From Dyadobacter sediminis (GTDB taxonomy: Bacteria > Bacteroidota > Bacteroidia > Cytophagales > Spirosomataceae), in NCBI RefSeq assembly GCF_005860765.1, contig NZ_VCEI01000021.1, positions 620,001 through 684,000 of the forward strand: a DNA stretch of 64,000 nucleotides, read 5' to 3'. The notes under the pieces were generated by a model. The model was not told where the DNA came from, searched no databases, and saw only the letters and a program-made list of their open reading frames with translations. Shown piece after piece: positions 56,579 through 64,000 of this stretch. Every line of letters begins with the position of its first letter. Position 1 is the stretch's first letter. Both the position numbers and the translations under genes were made by a program.

Positions 56579-57367
56579 TCAATCCACCAGGATTTCACCC
56601 CGCAGGTACAGTTTTGCCTGGCCGCCAATCAGAACGCGTTCTCCGTCCAACTCGCATTTTAGGTATCCGCCGCGTTTGGAAAGCTGTTTTGCTGTCAGTT
56701 TGTTTTTTGAAAGTTTTTCCGCCCAATATGGAATCAATGTCGTGTGCGCAGAACCTGTTACGGGATCTTCGTCAATTCCGGATTGCGGTGCAAAAAATCT
56801 TGAAACAAAGTCCACATCGTTGCCGGCAGCAGTAACAATGATTCCTCTCGCCGGAATGGTGGAAAGAACAATGATATCAAAGTCGAGATTTTGCACAGCT
56901 TCTTCGGATTCCAGTACAACCAGATAATCGCTTTTGCCTTTGTAAACTTCCAGCATGGTGGTCGAATTAAGGCTTTCCATCAAAGCAGGAGGCGGAACGG
57001 CAACCTGGAAATGATCTACGGGAAAGTTCAGCGTGAGCCAGTCTTCCTTGCATTCAACGATCAGTTCGCCGGACCGGGAGCTGAAACGGATCACCTGTCC
57101 TTCGTAGCCTTGAATATTGAAAATGACGTAAGCCGTTGCAAGTGTGGCATGCCCGCAAAGATCGACTTCTACAGCCGGTGTAAACCAGCGGATATGGAAC
57201 CCCGTTTCAGTCGGCACATAAAAGGCCGTTTCGGCCAGATTATTTTCGGCAGCAATCTGAAGCATTGATTCATCCGAAAGCCATTCGGTTAACGGAACAA
57301 CTGCTGCAGGGTTTCCACAAAAAAGCTTGTCGGTAAAGGCGTCAATCTGGTAGATAGGAAGTTTCAT
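56579..57367 (-). CDS. PhzF-family isomerase
   Basis: A 262-residue DapF-fold protein. The start (PIYQIDAFTDKLFCGNPAAVVPL), the catalytic Glu46 in NNLAETAFY, the RWFTPAVEVDLCGHATLATAYV motif near 60-80 and DEDPVTGSAHTTLIPYW near 212 mark it as PhzF-like. Family members isomerise small cyclic acids; this is not evidence of phenazine production, since no other phz gene is present. Single gene. Confidence 0.93.
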   Translation of the reverse strand: MKLPIYQIDAFTDKLFCGNPAAVVPLTEWLSDESMLQIAAENNLAETAFYVPTETGFHIRWFTPAVEVDLCGHATLATAYVIFNIQGYEGQVIRFSSRSGELIVECKEDWLTLNFPVDHFQVAVPPPALMESLNSTTMLEVYKGKSDYLVVLESEEAVQNLDFDIIVLSTIPARGIIVTAAGNDVDFVSRFFAPQSGIDEDPVTGSAHTTLIPYWAEKLSKNKLTAKQLSKRGGYLKCELDGERVLIGGQAKLYLRGEILVD

Positions 57368-57601
57368 GTAAATCGCAAATGGGGGTTGGCAATACCAAGG
57401 TATTAAAAATATTTTCTATTGAATGAAGTTGTCTCCGGAAAATTCTAACATTAATATTGGAATCAGAACAAATTATCCGCATTTCGCCAGTTCGGAAAAT
57501 ATAGTATCTGCTGCTTAACCAGCAATATTCATTTTTTCAAAACCTGTAAAGATCATTGCCGGCTCTTTGTGTTTCTGTTTATAAAGTTATAAATGTAAGA
57601 A

Positions 57602-57624
57602 TATCTTTGTAAAATATGTTTACA
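57602..57624. promoter_or_regulatory. TGTAAA-TTTACA palindrome with a -7-like box
   Basis: TGTAAA (57608-57613), five-base spacer, TTTACA (57619-57624) is a perfect palindrome; it overlaps TATCTTTG (57602-57609), a plus-strand -7 box. It lies between the PhzF-family and M28 genes, both on the minus strand, so its target is unclear. Confidence 0.3.
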
Positions 57625-57652
57625 TTTCAAGATTCAATAGTTTTATAAATTT

Positions 57653-58594
57653 CTACTTTACTTCGGTAAACGTCAATTTTGGAAATTTCATGGCATTTTC
57701 AATCAGCCTGATCTGGACGGCAAGGATGCCGGCTTCTGCTTCAGTATCAATCTTTTCCGGATCATCCGTAGGTTTGTGATAATCGTCATGGCCGCCGGTA
57801 TGAAAGAACAAAACCGGGATTTGCTTTGCATAAAAAGATCCGTGATCGGAGCCGCCGCTTCCTGCCCGATCTGTAAAAAATTTGATTTTACCCGTTACGT
57901 CCTTGAAAACAGCCGGCCATTCTTCACTGGTACCAAAGCCTCCGATGCCAACGCCGCGGTTCGGGTCGTACCGGCCAATCATATCCATATTGGACATAAA
58001 ATTTACTTTATCCAGTGGAATCGTCGGATTGTTTACAAAATGCCGGGAACCCAGCAGGCCCAATTCTTCTGCGCCAAAGGCGATAAACAGAAAATTACAT
58101 GATTCCTTCACATCATTTTTTGAGAAATACCTCGCCAGTTCAAGCAGGCCGGCCACTCCGGAAGCATTGTCGTCGGCGCCGTTGTGAATCTGGCCTTTCG
58201 GTTTTTCCGCTTTCGAACTTCCTTGTCTGCCCAGCCCGAGATGGTCAAAATGCGCCCCGATGATGATGGTATATGCAGCTCCGTTGTCCAGAAAACCGAT
58301 GACATTTCTCGTTTGCCAGATACTGTCCGAAACCGTTACGCGCCTTACTTTTGCTGTAAAAGGCTGATAAAATCCATGAGTGCCTTTTGGCTGAAGTCCG
58401 TATTTTTTAAACTGTTTCTTTACGTATTCCGATGCTTTGTCATTTTCCCGGCTTCCGGTTCCCCGGCCTTTCATTTTGTCGGAAGCAAGTTTCCGGATAT
58501 GGCGGGAAATGTTTTCGGGAGAAGGTTCTATGCTTTGGGAAAGAGAAATGTGAGCAATAAACAACAATAGAAATACAATCGGATAATTTTTCAT
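57653..58594 (-). CDS. exported M28-family zinc aminopeptidase
   Basis: A 313-residue dinuclear zinc peptidase. Signal peptide 1-20 (SLSQS). Zinc ligands and catalytic residues: His115 and Asp117 in GAHFDHLG, Asp141 in NGADDNASG, Glu176-Glu177 in FGAEELGLLGS, Asp in MSNMDMIGRYD, and a late His in GGHDDYHKPTDD. The RGTGSREND start of the mature domain is typical. It would trim peptides in the periplasm. A good promoter lies just upstream. Confidence 0.94.
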   Translation of the reverse strand: MKNYPIVFLLLFIAHISLSQSIEPSPENISRHIRKLASDKMKGRGTGSRENDKASEYVKKQFKKYGLQPKGTHGFYQPFTAKVRRVTVSDSIWQTRNVIGFLDNGAAYTIIIGAHFDHLGLGRQGSSKAEKPKGQIHNGADDNASGVAGLLELARYFSKNDVKESCNFLFIAFGAEELGLLGSRHFVNNPTIPLDKVNFMSNMDMIGRYDPNRGVGIGGFGTSEEWPAVFKDVTGKIKFFTDRAGSGGSDHGSFYAKQIPVLFFHTGGHDDYHKPTDDPEKIDTEAEAGILAVQIRLIENAMKFPKLTFTEVK

Positions 58595-58617
58595 TGAAAC
58601 ATGGAATCGTTGGCCGG

Positions 58618-58647
58618 CAAAGATAAAACCGTCCTTATTGGTTCAAA
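58618..58647 (-). promoter_or_regulatory. promoter candidate for the M28 peptidase gene
   Basis: On the minus strand TTTG (58647-58644), an 18-base spacer and TATCTTTG (58625-58618). Both boxes match the Bacteroidota consensus; the gene start at 58594 is 23 bases further on. Confidence 0.55.
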
Positions 58648-58665
58648 ATAGTAATTGCGCTTTTA

Positions 58666-58697
58666 TTTGCATTTTCAGGCACCGGCACTTAATATTG
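58666..58697 (+). promoter_or_regulatory. promoter candidate for the SAM riboswitch and metX
   Basis: TTTG (58666-58669), 20-base spacer, TAATATTG (58690-58697), one mismatch to TAnnTTTG. Transcription from here would start about 30 bases before the riboswitch. Confidence 0.5.
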
Positions 58698-58735
58698 CAC
58701 CATCAAGTCAATTGCTTCACTTTTATCAGCGATTG

Positions 58736-58840
58736 ATTTATAAAGAAGAGGCGAGAGAATGGGCTCAATGAACCTCTGGCAACCTGCTACCATTTGGAGA
58801 AAGGTGCTAATTCCCACCTAAGTTATTAGGAGATATAAAC
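58736..58840 (+). ncRNA. SAM-I (S-box) riboswitch upstream of metX
   Basis: The S-box core is visible in order: P1 arms TTTATA (58737-58742) and TATAAA (58834-58839); AGAGG (58747-58751) with AGAG; the GGGCTCAATGAACCTCTGGCAACC region (58760-58784, GATGAAAC-CGGCAACC-like); GGTGCTAATTCC (58803-58814), the near-invariant GGTGCCAATTCC of the family; and a closing hairpin before P1. S-adenosylmethionine binding shuts off methionine genes. About 160 bases follow before the metX start; an AATTGA-TCAATT hairpin with T run (58905-58922) could be the terminator part of the switch. Confidence 0.9.
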
Positions 58841-59002
58841 TCAATTCGTGTGAACTTACTGTTAGAAATTTCCGTAAGCCGGATGGCTTTAATCTCGCAT
58901 CTACAATTGAAAATCAATTTTTCAGTTGCTCAGGCTGCTTTTTATGCCATGCATGGAACGCAGCATATTTATTTTTGAATCAACCTTTGTGCTTTGGCAC
59001 TT

Positions 59003-60055
59003 ATGCAAGCGGAACAAAAGATCTTTAAATATCCATATCCCTATTTTCTGGAAATAGGAGGCGAATTGCCAGGCTTTGAACTGTCTTATACAACTTATGG
59101 CGAAAGGAATGCAGACGACAGCAATATTGTATGGGTTTGCCATGCACTGACAGGAAGCTCCAACGTTGCCGAATGGTGGGACGGGCTGGTAGGAGAGGAC
59201 AAATACTTTAATCCTGCAAAATACTTTATCATTTGCGTCAACGTAATCGGTTCTGCCTATGGCTCAACGGGGCCGCTTTCCATTAATCCGAAAACGCGTG
59301 AACCTTATTACCGCAATTTCCCGACTGTAACCGTTCGCGATGTGGTCGGCGCGATGGAACTGCTGAGGCAGGAACTGGAAATTCGTAAGATCAAAATCTG
59401 TATCGGCGGCTCGCTCGGCGGCCAGCAGGCACTGGAATGGGCGGTGGAAGTGCCAGACCTTTGTGAAGAACTGATCCTGATTGCTTCCAATGCGCTGCAT
59501 TCTCCGTGGGGAATTGCATTCAATGAATCGCAGCGGATGGCTATCGCCGCTGATCCAACTTACGCAGAAGATCATGAAGACGCGGGCAGTATGGGCATGC
59601 GCGCTGCAAGGTCCATTGCACTGTTATCGTACCGGAATTACGATACCTATAATTTTACGCAGGCACGCGACAATCCGGATCAGATTGATGATTTCCGGGC
59701 ATCTTCGTATCAGCAGTATCAGGGCGATAAATTTGTGAAACGCTTCAATGCATTTTCCTACTGGGTGCTTTCCAAAATTATGGATTCGCATAATGTCGGC
59801 AGGAATCGTGGCGGGATCGTGCATGCACTGGGACTTGTAAAAGCCAAAACGCTGGTTCTGGGAATCAAATCGGACCTTCTTTTTCCTTTATCCGAACAGC
59901 AGTTCCTGGCAAGACATATTCCCGATGCTGTTTTTCAGGAAATTGATTCTTTGTACGGTCACGACGGATTTCTGATTGAATACAAGCAGCTTACGCAAGT
60001 AATCCGCGCCTGGCAGGAAACTAACGGGCAGCTTCAGACGGCAAGGATCGGGTAA
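59003..60055 (+). CDS. metX: homoserine O-acetyltransferase
   Basis: A 350-residue alpha/beta hydrolase-fold acyltransferase of methionine synthesis. Nucleophile Ser137 in GGSLGGQQALEW, preceded by the NVIGSAYGSTGP oxyanion region; Asp in GIKSDLLFP and His in LYGHDGFLIE complete the triad. The start at ATG 59003 (MQAEQKIF) is preferred; a TTG at 58994 adds three residues. It activates homoserine for sulfhydrylation. Controlled by the SAM-I riboswitch directly upstream. MetY or MetB is not in the window. Acetyl versus succinyl donor is assigned by family. Confidence 0.96.
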   Translation: MQAEQKIFKYPYPYFLEIGGELPGFELSYTTYGERNADDSNIVWVCHALTGSSNVAEWWDGLVGEDKYFNPAKYFIICVNVIGSAYGSTGPLSINPKTREPYYRNFPTVTVRDVVGAMELLRQELEIRKIKICIGGSLGGQQALEWAVEVPDLCEELILIASNALHSPWGIAFNESQRMAIAADPTYAEDHEDAGSMGMRAARSIALLSYRNYDTYNFTQARDNPDQIDDFRASSYQQYQGDKFVKRFNAFSYWVLSKIMDSHNVGRNRGGIVHALGLVKAKTLVLGIKSDLLFPLSEQQFLARHIPDAVFQEIDSLYGHDGFLIEYKQLTQVIRAWQETNGQLQTARIG

Positions 60056-60067
60056 AAATACAAGGTT

Positions 60068-60075
60068 TACGTTTG
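60068..60075 (+). promoter_or_regulatory. -7 promoter element for the M48 peptidase gene
   Basis: TACGTTTG matches TAnnTTTG and lies 48 bases before the start codon; no clear -33 box. Confidence 0.4.
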
Positions 60076-60123
60076 GTATGCATTTTGCAGAAACACCGGA
60101 ATTTCACTTAATGGAAATTTTAA

Positions 60124-60900
60124 ATGTTCAAATTCGGCGCCAGATTAATCTTTGCCCTTATTGTCGTTCTGATAACGTTATTCAATTATTTCAGTAAAAC
60201 GCAGGTAAATCCTGTAACGGGTAGAAAGCAGCGTGTAAGCATGTCGCCGGAAGAAGAAGTGCAGCTCGGGCTGCAATCCGCGCCGCAGATGGCAGCCGAA
60301 TTCGGCGGACTTTATAAAAATCAGGAAGAGCAGAATAAGGTAAAAGCCATCGGACAAAAACTGGTTCTGGCAACCCATGCCGACAAATCTCCGTATAAAT
60401 TTGATTTTCACGTTCTGGCTGATCCCAATACCGTGAATGCTTTTGCTGTTCCCGGCGGACAGATTTTTATTACCATGGGCTTGCTCAAAAAACTGAAATC
60501 CGAAGACCAGATTGCAGGCGTTTTAGGTCACGAAATAGGACATGTCATTGGCAGGCATTCTGCCGAGCAAATGGCAAAAACGAACCTTTTACGCGGACTG
60601 GCCGGCGCTGCGGGCGTTGCCGGCGGCGACTATACCACGGCTCAGACTGCACAGTATGTAGCCAATCTTGTTAATCTGAGTTACGGACGTGACGATGAGC
60701 TGGAATCCGATGATTTTGGCGTAAAGTTCATGCTGGATGCCGGTTATAATCCCGAAGCATTGCTGGATGTTATGAAAGTGCTGGAAGAAGCGTCAGGCGG
60801 AAACCGTTCTGCTGAATTCATGAGCACGCATCCGAGCCCGGCCAATCGGACTGGGCGCATCAAGGCCGCTATCGAAAAATACAGGCAAACTAATAACTGA
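60124..60900 (+). CDS. M48-family zinc metallopeptidase
   Basis: A 258-residue peptidase anchored by an N-terminal hydrophobic segment (about 4-22). Zinc motif HEIGH at 136-140 (LGHEIGHVIGRHSAEQ) and the third ligand Glu in DELESDDFG near 195; ADPNTVNAFAVPGGQIFI precedes it, as in HtpX/BepA/LoiP-type enzymes. Likely a periplasmic quality-control protease. A final STHPSPANRTGRI is typical. Follows metX by 68 bases with its own -7 box. Confidence 0.93.
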   Translation: MFKFGARLIFALIVVLITLFNYFSKTQVNPVTGRKQRVSMSPEEEVQLGLQSAPQMAAEFGGLYKNQEEQNKVKAIGQKLVLATHADKSPYKFDFHVLADPNTVNAFAVPGGQIFITMGLLKKLKSEDQIAGVLGHEIGHVIGRHSAEQMAKTNLLRGLAGAAGVAGGDYTTAQTAQYVANLVNLSYGRDDELESDDFGVKFMLDAGYNPEALLDVMKVLEEASGGNRSAEFMSTHPSPANRTGRIKAAIEKYRQTNN

Positions 60901-60931
60901 AAAAGGGTTCAGGAATATTCAGTCAGGAGGA

Positions 60932-61708
60932 TCAATTCTGCTTTGTTAAGCCAAGCAGCAGTTCGGGCTCGTTGGTGGTGATAAAGTCAACGTCTTTTTC
61001 CAGAAACCATTTCATGGTCGCTTCGTCGTTTACAGTCCACACATTTGTGATCAGTTTTTGCTGGCGCATGGCAGCAATGTAATCTTCTTTTCTTTTGTAA
61101 ACACTGAAATGATAATCCATTCCGTCCAGTCCGGCGGCAGCAATTTCTTCAGGTGTTTTGTCTCCGTTCAGGTATTCCACATGCGCTTTGGGCGCAAGTT
61201 CTTTTACTTTTTTACAAACGTCAAAATCGAAGGCAATGTAGTCCGTTATTTTCTCGGCTTTCATTCTTTTGACCATTTCAACGCATTTGGTTGCCAGCGC
61301 AAGCGAACGCTCTTTTCCCATGGAAGAAGTTTTGATCTCCAGAATAAGCCTCGTCTTTTTCTGTTTGGAACCGGCTTTCAGATACGCTTCCAGCGTCGGA
61401 AGGCTTTCGCCGTTTGCCAGTTTGATATTGGAAAGCTCGGCAGAAGTGGTTTTTTCAAGATGCGTTCCTTGGATTTCATGATCGTGCAGTACATAAAGGA
61501 CTGAATCCGCCGACATATGCACGTCAAATTCACTGCCGTAACATCCAAGCTTGATAGCATGTTCCAGCGCAGCAATGGAGTTTTCCGTTGCGCCGGTATT
61601 TTTCCATGCACCGCGGTGAGCGATTACTTTGTTTTTGTTCTGAGACATACTTTCAAAATTGATCAGGCAAAGTAAGCCAACTGCAAGCGTTAAAATATAC
61701 TTCTTCAT
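60932..61708 (-). CDS. exported glycerophosphodiester phosphodiesterase
   Basis: A 258-residue GDPD TIM barrel with a signal peptide (about 1-22). Catalytic and metal residues: His31-Arg32 in IAHRGAW, Glu60/Asp62 in SEFDVHMSADS, His75 in VLHDHEIQGT. ILEIKTS near 120 contains further metal ligands. It splits deacylated phospholipids into glycerol 3-phosphate and alcohol, in the periplasm. Convergent with the M48 gene. Confidence 0.93.
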   Translation of the reverse strand: MKKYILTLAVGLLCLINFESMSQNKNKVIAHRGAWKNTGATENSIAALEHAIKLGCYGSEFDVHMSADSVLYVLHDHEIQGTHLEKTTSAELSNIKLANGESLPTLEAYLKAGSKQKKTRLILEIKTSSMGKERSLALATKCVEMVKRMKAEKITDYIAFDFDVCKKVKELAPKAHVEYLNGDKTPEEIAAAGLDGMDYHFSVYKRKEDYIAAMRQQKLITNVWTVNDEATMKWFLEKDVDFITTNEPELLLGLTKQN

Positions 61709-61916
61709 TTTAGAATGATTGGATTTTTTATAAAAGTCAGTTTATAGCGGTTTATACCGCATGCTGTTCTTTCCATTGAAAGCCGGAAATTACGGCTAGT
61801 TTGAGTAAACGGTATTAGCCGAATGTTAAATTTTAATGAAACGGGTTGTTCCGTTCTAAGGCCGGCTGAGAACCATGCGCTGTGCAAGTATGCATTTTAA
61901 ATGCTAACTTCCTGCT

Positions 61917-62960
61917 ATGGAACAGGGTGATGTCAAAATTTTAAAGAAAAAACCGATTTATCCGGTCAGTATCGAGTTAAGGAAATATCTGCGTTTTTAT
62001 CAGCGGGACGCCAAGTTGCCGGTCGGTTATCAGGATTTGCTTGGCTTTTACGAATCATTTCCGGTTATGGATAAAAACGGGAAAGATACGTTATGGGAAA
62101 GTCCGATGTATCCGCCGCATGAAATGGAACGGCTTCATAACGGTTTGAAAAAAGCGTATGCCATGTTGAAAGCTTCGGGCAATCTGCGCATTGTCGAGCA
62201 TAAATACATTGACCGCATTGATTACTGCAAGTTCGGCAATTCGAATCCTTTCCGGATCAAGATCGTGAACAGGCTGAATGATATTTACGATTATTTTTAT
62301 GTAAAAAAAGCCGATGCTTCGCGCATTTACGGCCTCGAACTGGAAGAGATTTTTTCGCCTAATCAGGTTAATTATCTTGTCGACGGCGACAGCCTCATTG
62401 AAGAACATATTGCCGGCATTCCGGGTGATGAATTTGCGAAATCACGCTTGGGCCATACCGATTACAATCCGATCCGCATTGCAAAGGAGTTCGTAAAGTT
62501 CAACGAACGCTGCATGATTACGCTGCTGGGCGATATGCGTGCGTATAATTTCGTGATGCAGATCACGCCCGATTTCGATGATTTTCAGTTCCGTTTACGC
62601 GCCATTGATTTTGACCAGCAGTTTTATGAAGGCAATCTGAAAGTATACATGCCGCAGTTTTTCAAGGAAAACCGCCCGTATGTGGAACTGGCCATGGAAC
62701 ATTTGACGGATAAAACGGTTCTGCAGTATCAGCAGGAAGAGCAATCGTCGATTATGTATCAGGCCAGAAGTGAAAAACACCGCTTGAAGGAACTGCGCGA
62801 TGTTTCCAAAAAAGACAATATTTCCACGATAGAAAACATTCATCAGCTCCGGGAAGGGCTTTTCAGGCATTATGCTGACAGCCATTATCATAAATGCGAA
62901 AGCATGACGGACATTATTGAACTCAACATCAAAAACGTGATCCGTCAGGTGAATGCGTGA
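61917..62960 (+). CDS. conserved protein with possible kinase-like motifs
   Basis: A 347-residue cytoplasmic protein of a Bacteroidota family I do not know by name. No signal peptide or membrane helix. Several short motifs in order recall a protein-kinase or aminoglycoside-kinase fold: FYVKK (127-131, a possible nucleotide Lys), a Glu-rich helix ELEEIF (141-146), LIEEHIAGIPGDEF (160-173, hinge-like), LLGDMRAYNFVM (203-214, like the catalytic loop D-x4-N) and AIDFDQQFY (229-237, like DFG). The rest is helical. Any kinase activity is inference. The gene sits alone between GDPD and mnmA. Confidence 0.85.
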   Translation: MEQGDVKILKKKPIYPVSIELRKYLRFYQRDAKLPVGYQDLLGFYESFPVMDKNGKDTLWESPMYPPHEMERLHNGLKKAYAMLKASGNLRIVEHKYIDRIDYCKFGNSNPFRIKIVNRLNDIYDYFYVKKADASRIYGLELEEIFSPNQVNYLVDGDSLIEEHIAGIPGDEFAKSRLGHTDYNPIRIAKEFVKFNERCMITLLGDMRAYNFVMQITPDFDDFQFRLRAIDFDQQFYEGNLKVYMPQFFKENRPYVELAMEHLTDKTVLQYQQEEQSSIMYQARSEKHRLKELRDVSKKDNISTIENIHQLREGLFRHYADSHYHKCESMTDIIELNIKNVIRQVNA

Positions 62961-62988
62961 AAATAGGACTTTCCTGAAAGATTAATCC

Positions 62989-62996
62989 TACCTTTG
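62989..62996 (+). promoter_or_regulatory. -7 promoter element for mnmA
   Basis: TACCTTTG matches TAnnTTTG and lies 87 bases before the mnmA start; no -33 box at standard spacing. Confidence 0.45.
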
Positions 62997-63083
62997 CAGA
63001 ACCATTCAGCGGATGAAAGCTGTTACTTCTTTAATTTAAATCAATCAAAATCGGAAGGCATTCAACCTTCGCAGATTACAGAA

Positions 63084-64000
63084 ATGAGCAAACACGGACG
63101 AATTCTCGTCGCCATGAGTGGCGGCATCGACAGCTCGCTTGCAGCTGTCATGTTACATGAACAAGGTTATGAAGTCATCGGCATGACGATGAAAACCTGG
63201 GATTACGCCAGCAGCGGCGGTACCAAAAAAGAAACCGGCTGCTGCTCGCTTGACTCCATCAACGACGCCCGGAACATTGCCGTTGAACTGGGATTCCCGC
63301 ATTATATTCTCGATATCAGAACCGAATTCGGCGATTATGTCATTGATCATTTTACAGGGGAATACCTTGAAGGACGTACGCCGAATCCGTGTGTTTTGTG
63401 CAATACACACATTAAATGGGATGCGCTTCTAAAACGTGCAGACCGGCTGGACTGTGAATTCATTGCTACCGGACATTATGCCAATATGCAGTTCAACGAC
63501 GGCCGTTATTATGTTTCAAAAGGAATTGACAGCTGGAAAGATCAGAGTTATGTGCTTTGGGGCGTTTCGCAGGAAAGCCTTTCAAGAACCAAGTTGCCGT
63601 TAGGTTATTTGCATAAATCCGAAATCAGGGAAATGGCTCGCGAAAGAGGGTTTATTGATCTCGTTAATAAATCGGAAAGCTATGAAATCTGCTTTGTACC
63701 GGATAACGATTACCGCGGATTTCTAAAAAGAAGAATCCCGGGTCTTGAACAGGAAGTGGCTGGTGGCAATTTCGTTTTTGAAGACGGAACGATTGTAGGA
63801 AAGCATGAAGGTTATCCGTTTTATACCGTTGGTCAGCGTAAAGGACTTGGCATCGCGTTGGGAAAACCGGCTTTTGTAACCGAAATACGCAAAGAAACGA
63901 ATGAAGTGGTTTTGGGCGATTTGCCGGACTTGTTCCGCGACGGCATGAACGTCAGCAAGCTGAATCTGCAAAAATATGCATCCATTGAAAAACCGCTTGA
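63084..64000 (+). CDS. mnmA: tRNA 2-thiouridine(34) synthase MnmA (3' end missing)
   Basis: 305 residues are visible before the window ends. PP-loop SGGIDSS at 12-18, catalytic Cys103 in NPCVLCN, the second Cys203 in YEICFVPD, TGHYANM and YTVGQRKGLGI all match. It thiolates U34 of Lys, Glu and Gln tRNAs with sulfur relayed from a cysteine desulfurase. The last visible part is in the C-terminal OB-like domain, so about 60 residues are likely missing. The start ATG follows a leader of about 80 bases. Confidence 0.97.
   Translation, partial: MSKHGRILVAMSGGIDSSLAAVMLHEQGYEVIGMTMKTWDYASSGGTKKETGCCSLDSINDARNIAVELGFPHYILDIRTEFGDYVIDHFTGEYLEGRTPNPCVLCNTHIKWDALLKRADRLDCEFIATGHYANMQFNDGRYYVSKGIDSWKDQSYVLWGVSQESLSRTKLPLGYLHKSEIREMARERGFIDLVNKSESYEICFVPDNDYRGFLKRRIPGLEQEVAGGNFVFEDGTIVGKHEGYPFYTVGQRKGLGIALGKPAFVTEIRKETNEVVLGDLPDLFRDGMNVSKLNLQKYASIEKPL

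Noticed and set aside
56579..57367. Phenazine biosynthesis cluster
   Set aside because: Only a PhzF-fold isomerase is present; no other phz gene is near, so the name reflects the fold alone.

Overview
The window looks like chromosomal core sequence of a Bacteroidota bacterium, most likely Cytophagales and Dyadobacter/Spirosomaceae-like (the genus is inference). The evidence is a SusC/SusD pair, a TamL-type lipoprotein, two further TonB/CarboxypepD-type outer-membrane proteins, a DUF5686 protein, a protein with a type IX secretion (CHU_C) C-terminal domain, a VEB/PER-like class A beta-lactamase, few Shine-Dalgarno sites, and repeated TAnnTTTG promoter elements, the -7 box typical of this phylum. 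I found no phage, insertion sequence, CRISPR array, tRNA or rRNA.

Layout. 1-5.1 kb: a truncated tamL facing a SpoU/TrmH rRNA methylase, then a queuosine-precursor transporter and an AlaA-type aminotransferase. 5.2-11.7 kb: a susD-susC operon divergent from a secreted M20 amidohydrolase. 11.7-16.9 kb: a leftward cluster (NagZ-like GH3/beta-lactamase fusion, DUF721, LD-carboxypeptidase, SDR) that reads as muropeptide recycling. 17-20.1 kb: chromate transporter, 2OG-Fe(II) oxygenase, secreted sugar isomerase-like protein. 20.5-24.5 kb: secreted EEP-family hydrolase, FAN1-like VRR-NUC nuclease, pgk. 24.6-29.6 kb: outer-membrane receptor, cold-shock protein, guaA, a 54-residue DUF1328 protein. 29.8-37.5 kb: M1 peptidase, DUF5686 protein, an HxlR regulator divergent from nitroreductase and DsbA-like genes, fructose-bisphosphate aldolase. 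37.7-46.8 kb: CNNM/CBS protein, class A beta-lactamase, lone ABC ATPase, large T9SS-secreted protein, DUF4920 protein, tandem SGNH hydrolase. 46.8-53.5 kb: menA, DUF5618-like gene, glutathione peroxidase, argS, an unrecognised secreted protein, pyrR, pth. 54.2-64 kb: OmpA-type protein, EamA transporter, PhzF protein, M28 peptidase, a SAM-I riboswitch ahead of metX, M48 peptidase, GDPD, a conserved protein with kinase-like motifs, and mnmA cut by the window end.

Most genes are housekeeping or envelope functions in short operons separated by clear hairpin terminators. The points most worth a second look are the possible divergent kinase at 61917-62960, the wall-recycling operon with its enzyme fusion, the SAM riboswitch, the TGTAAAC operator-like sites near 20.2-20.5 kb, the overlapping divergent starts at 2249, and the terminator that abuts the SGNH gene. 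I did not find a convincing new multi-gene defence or mobile system.
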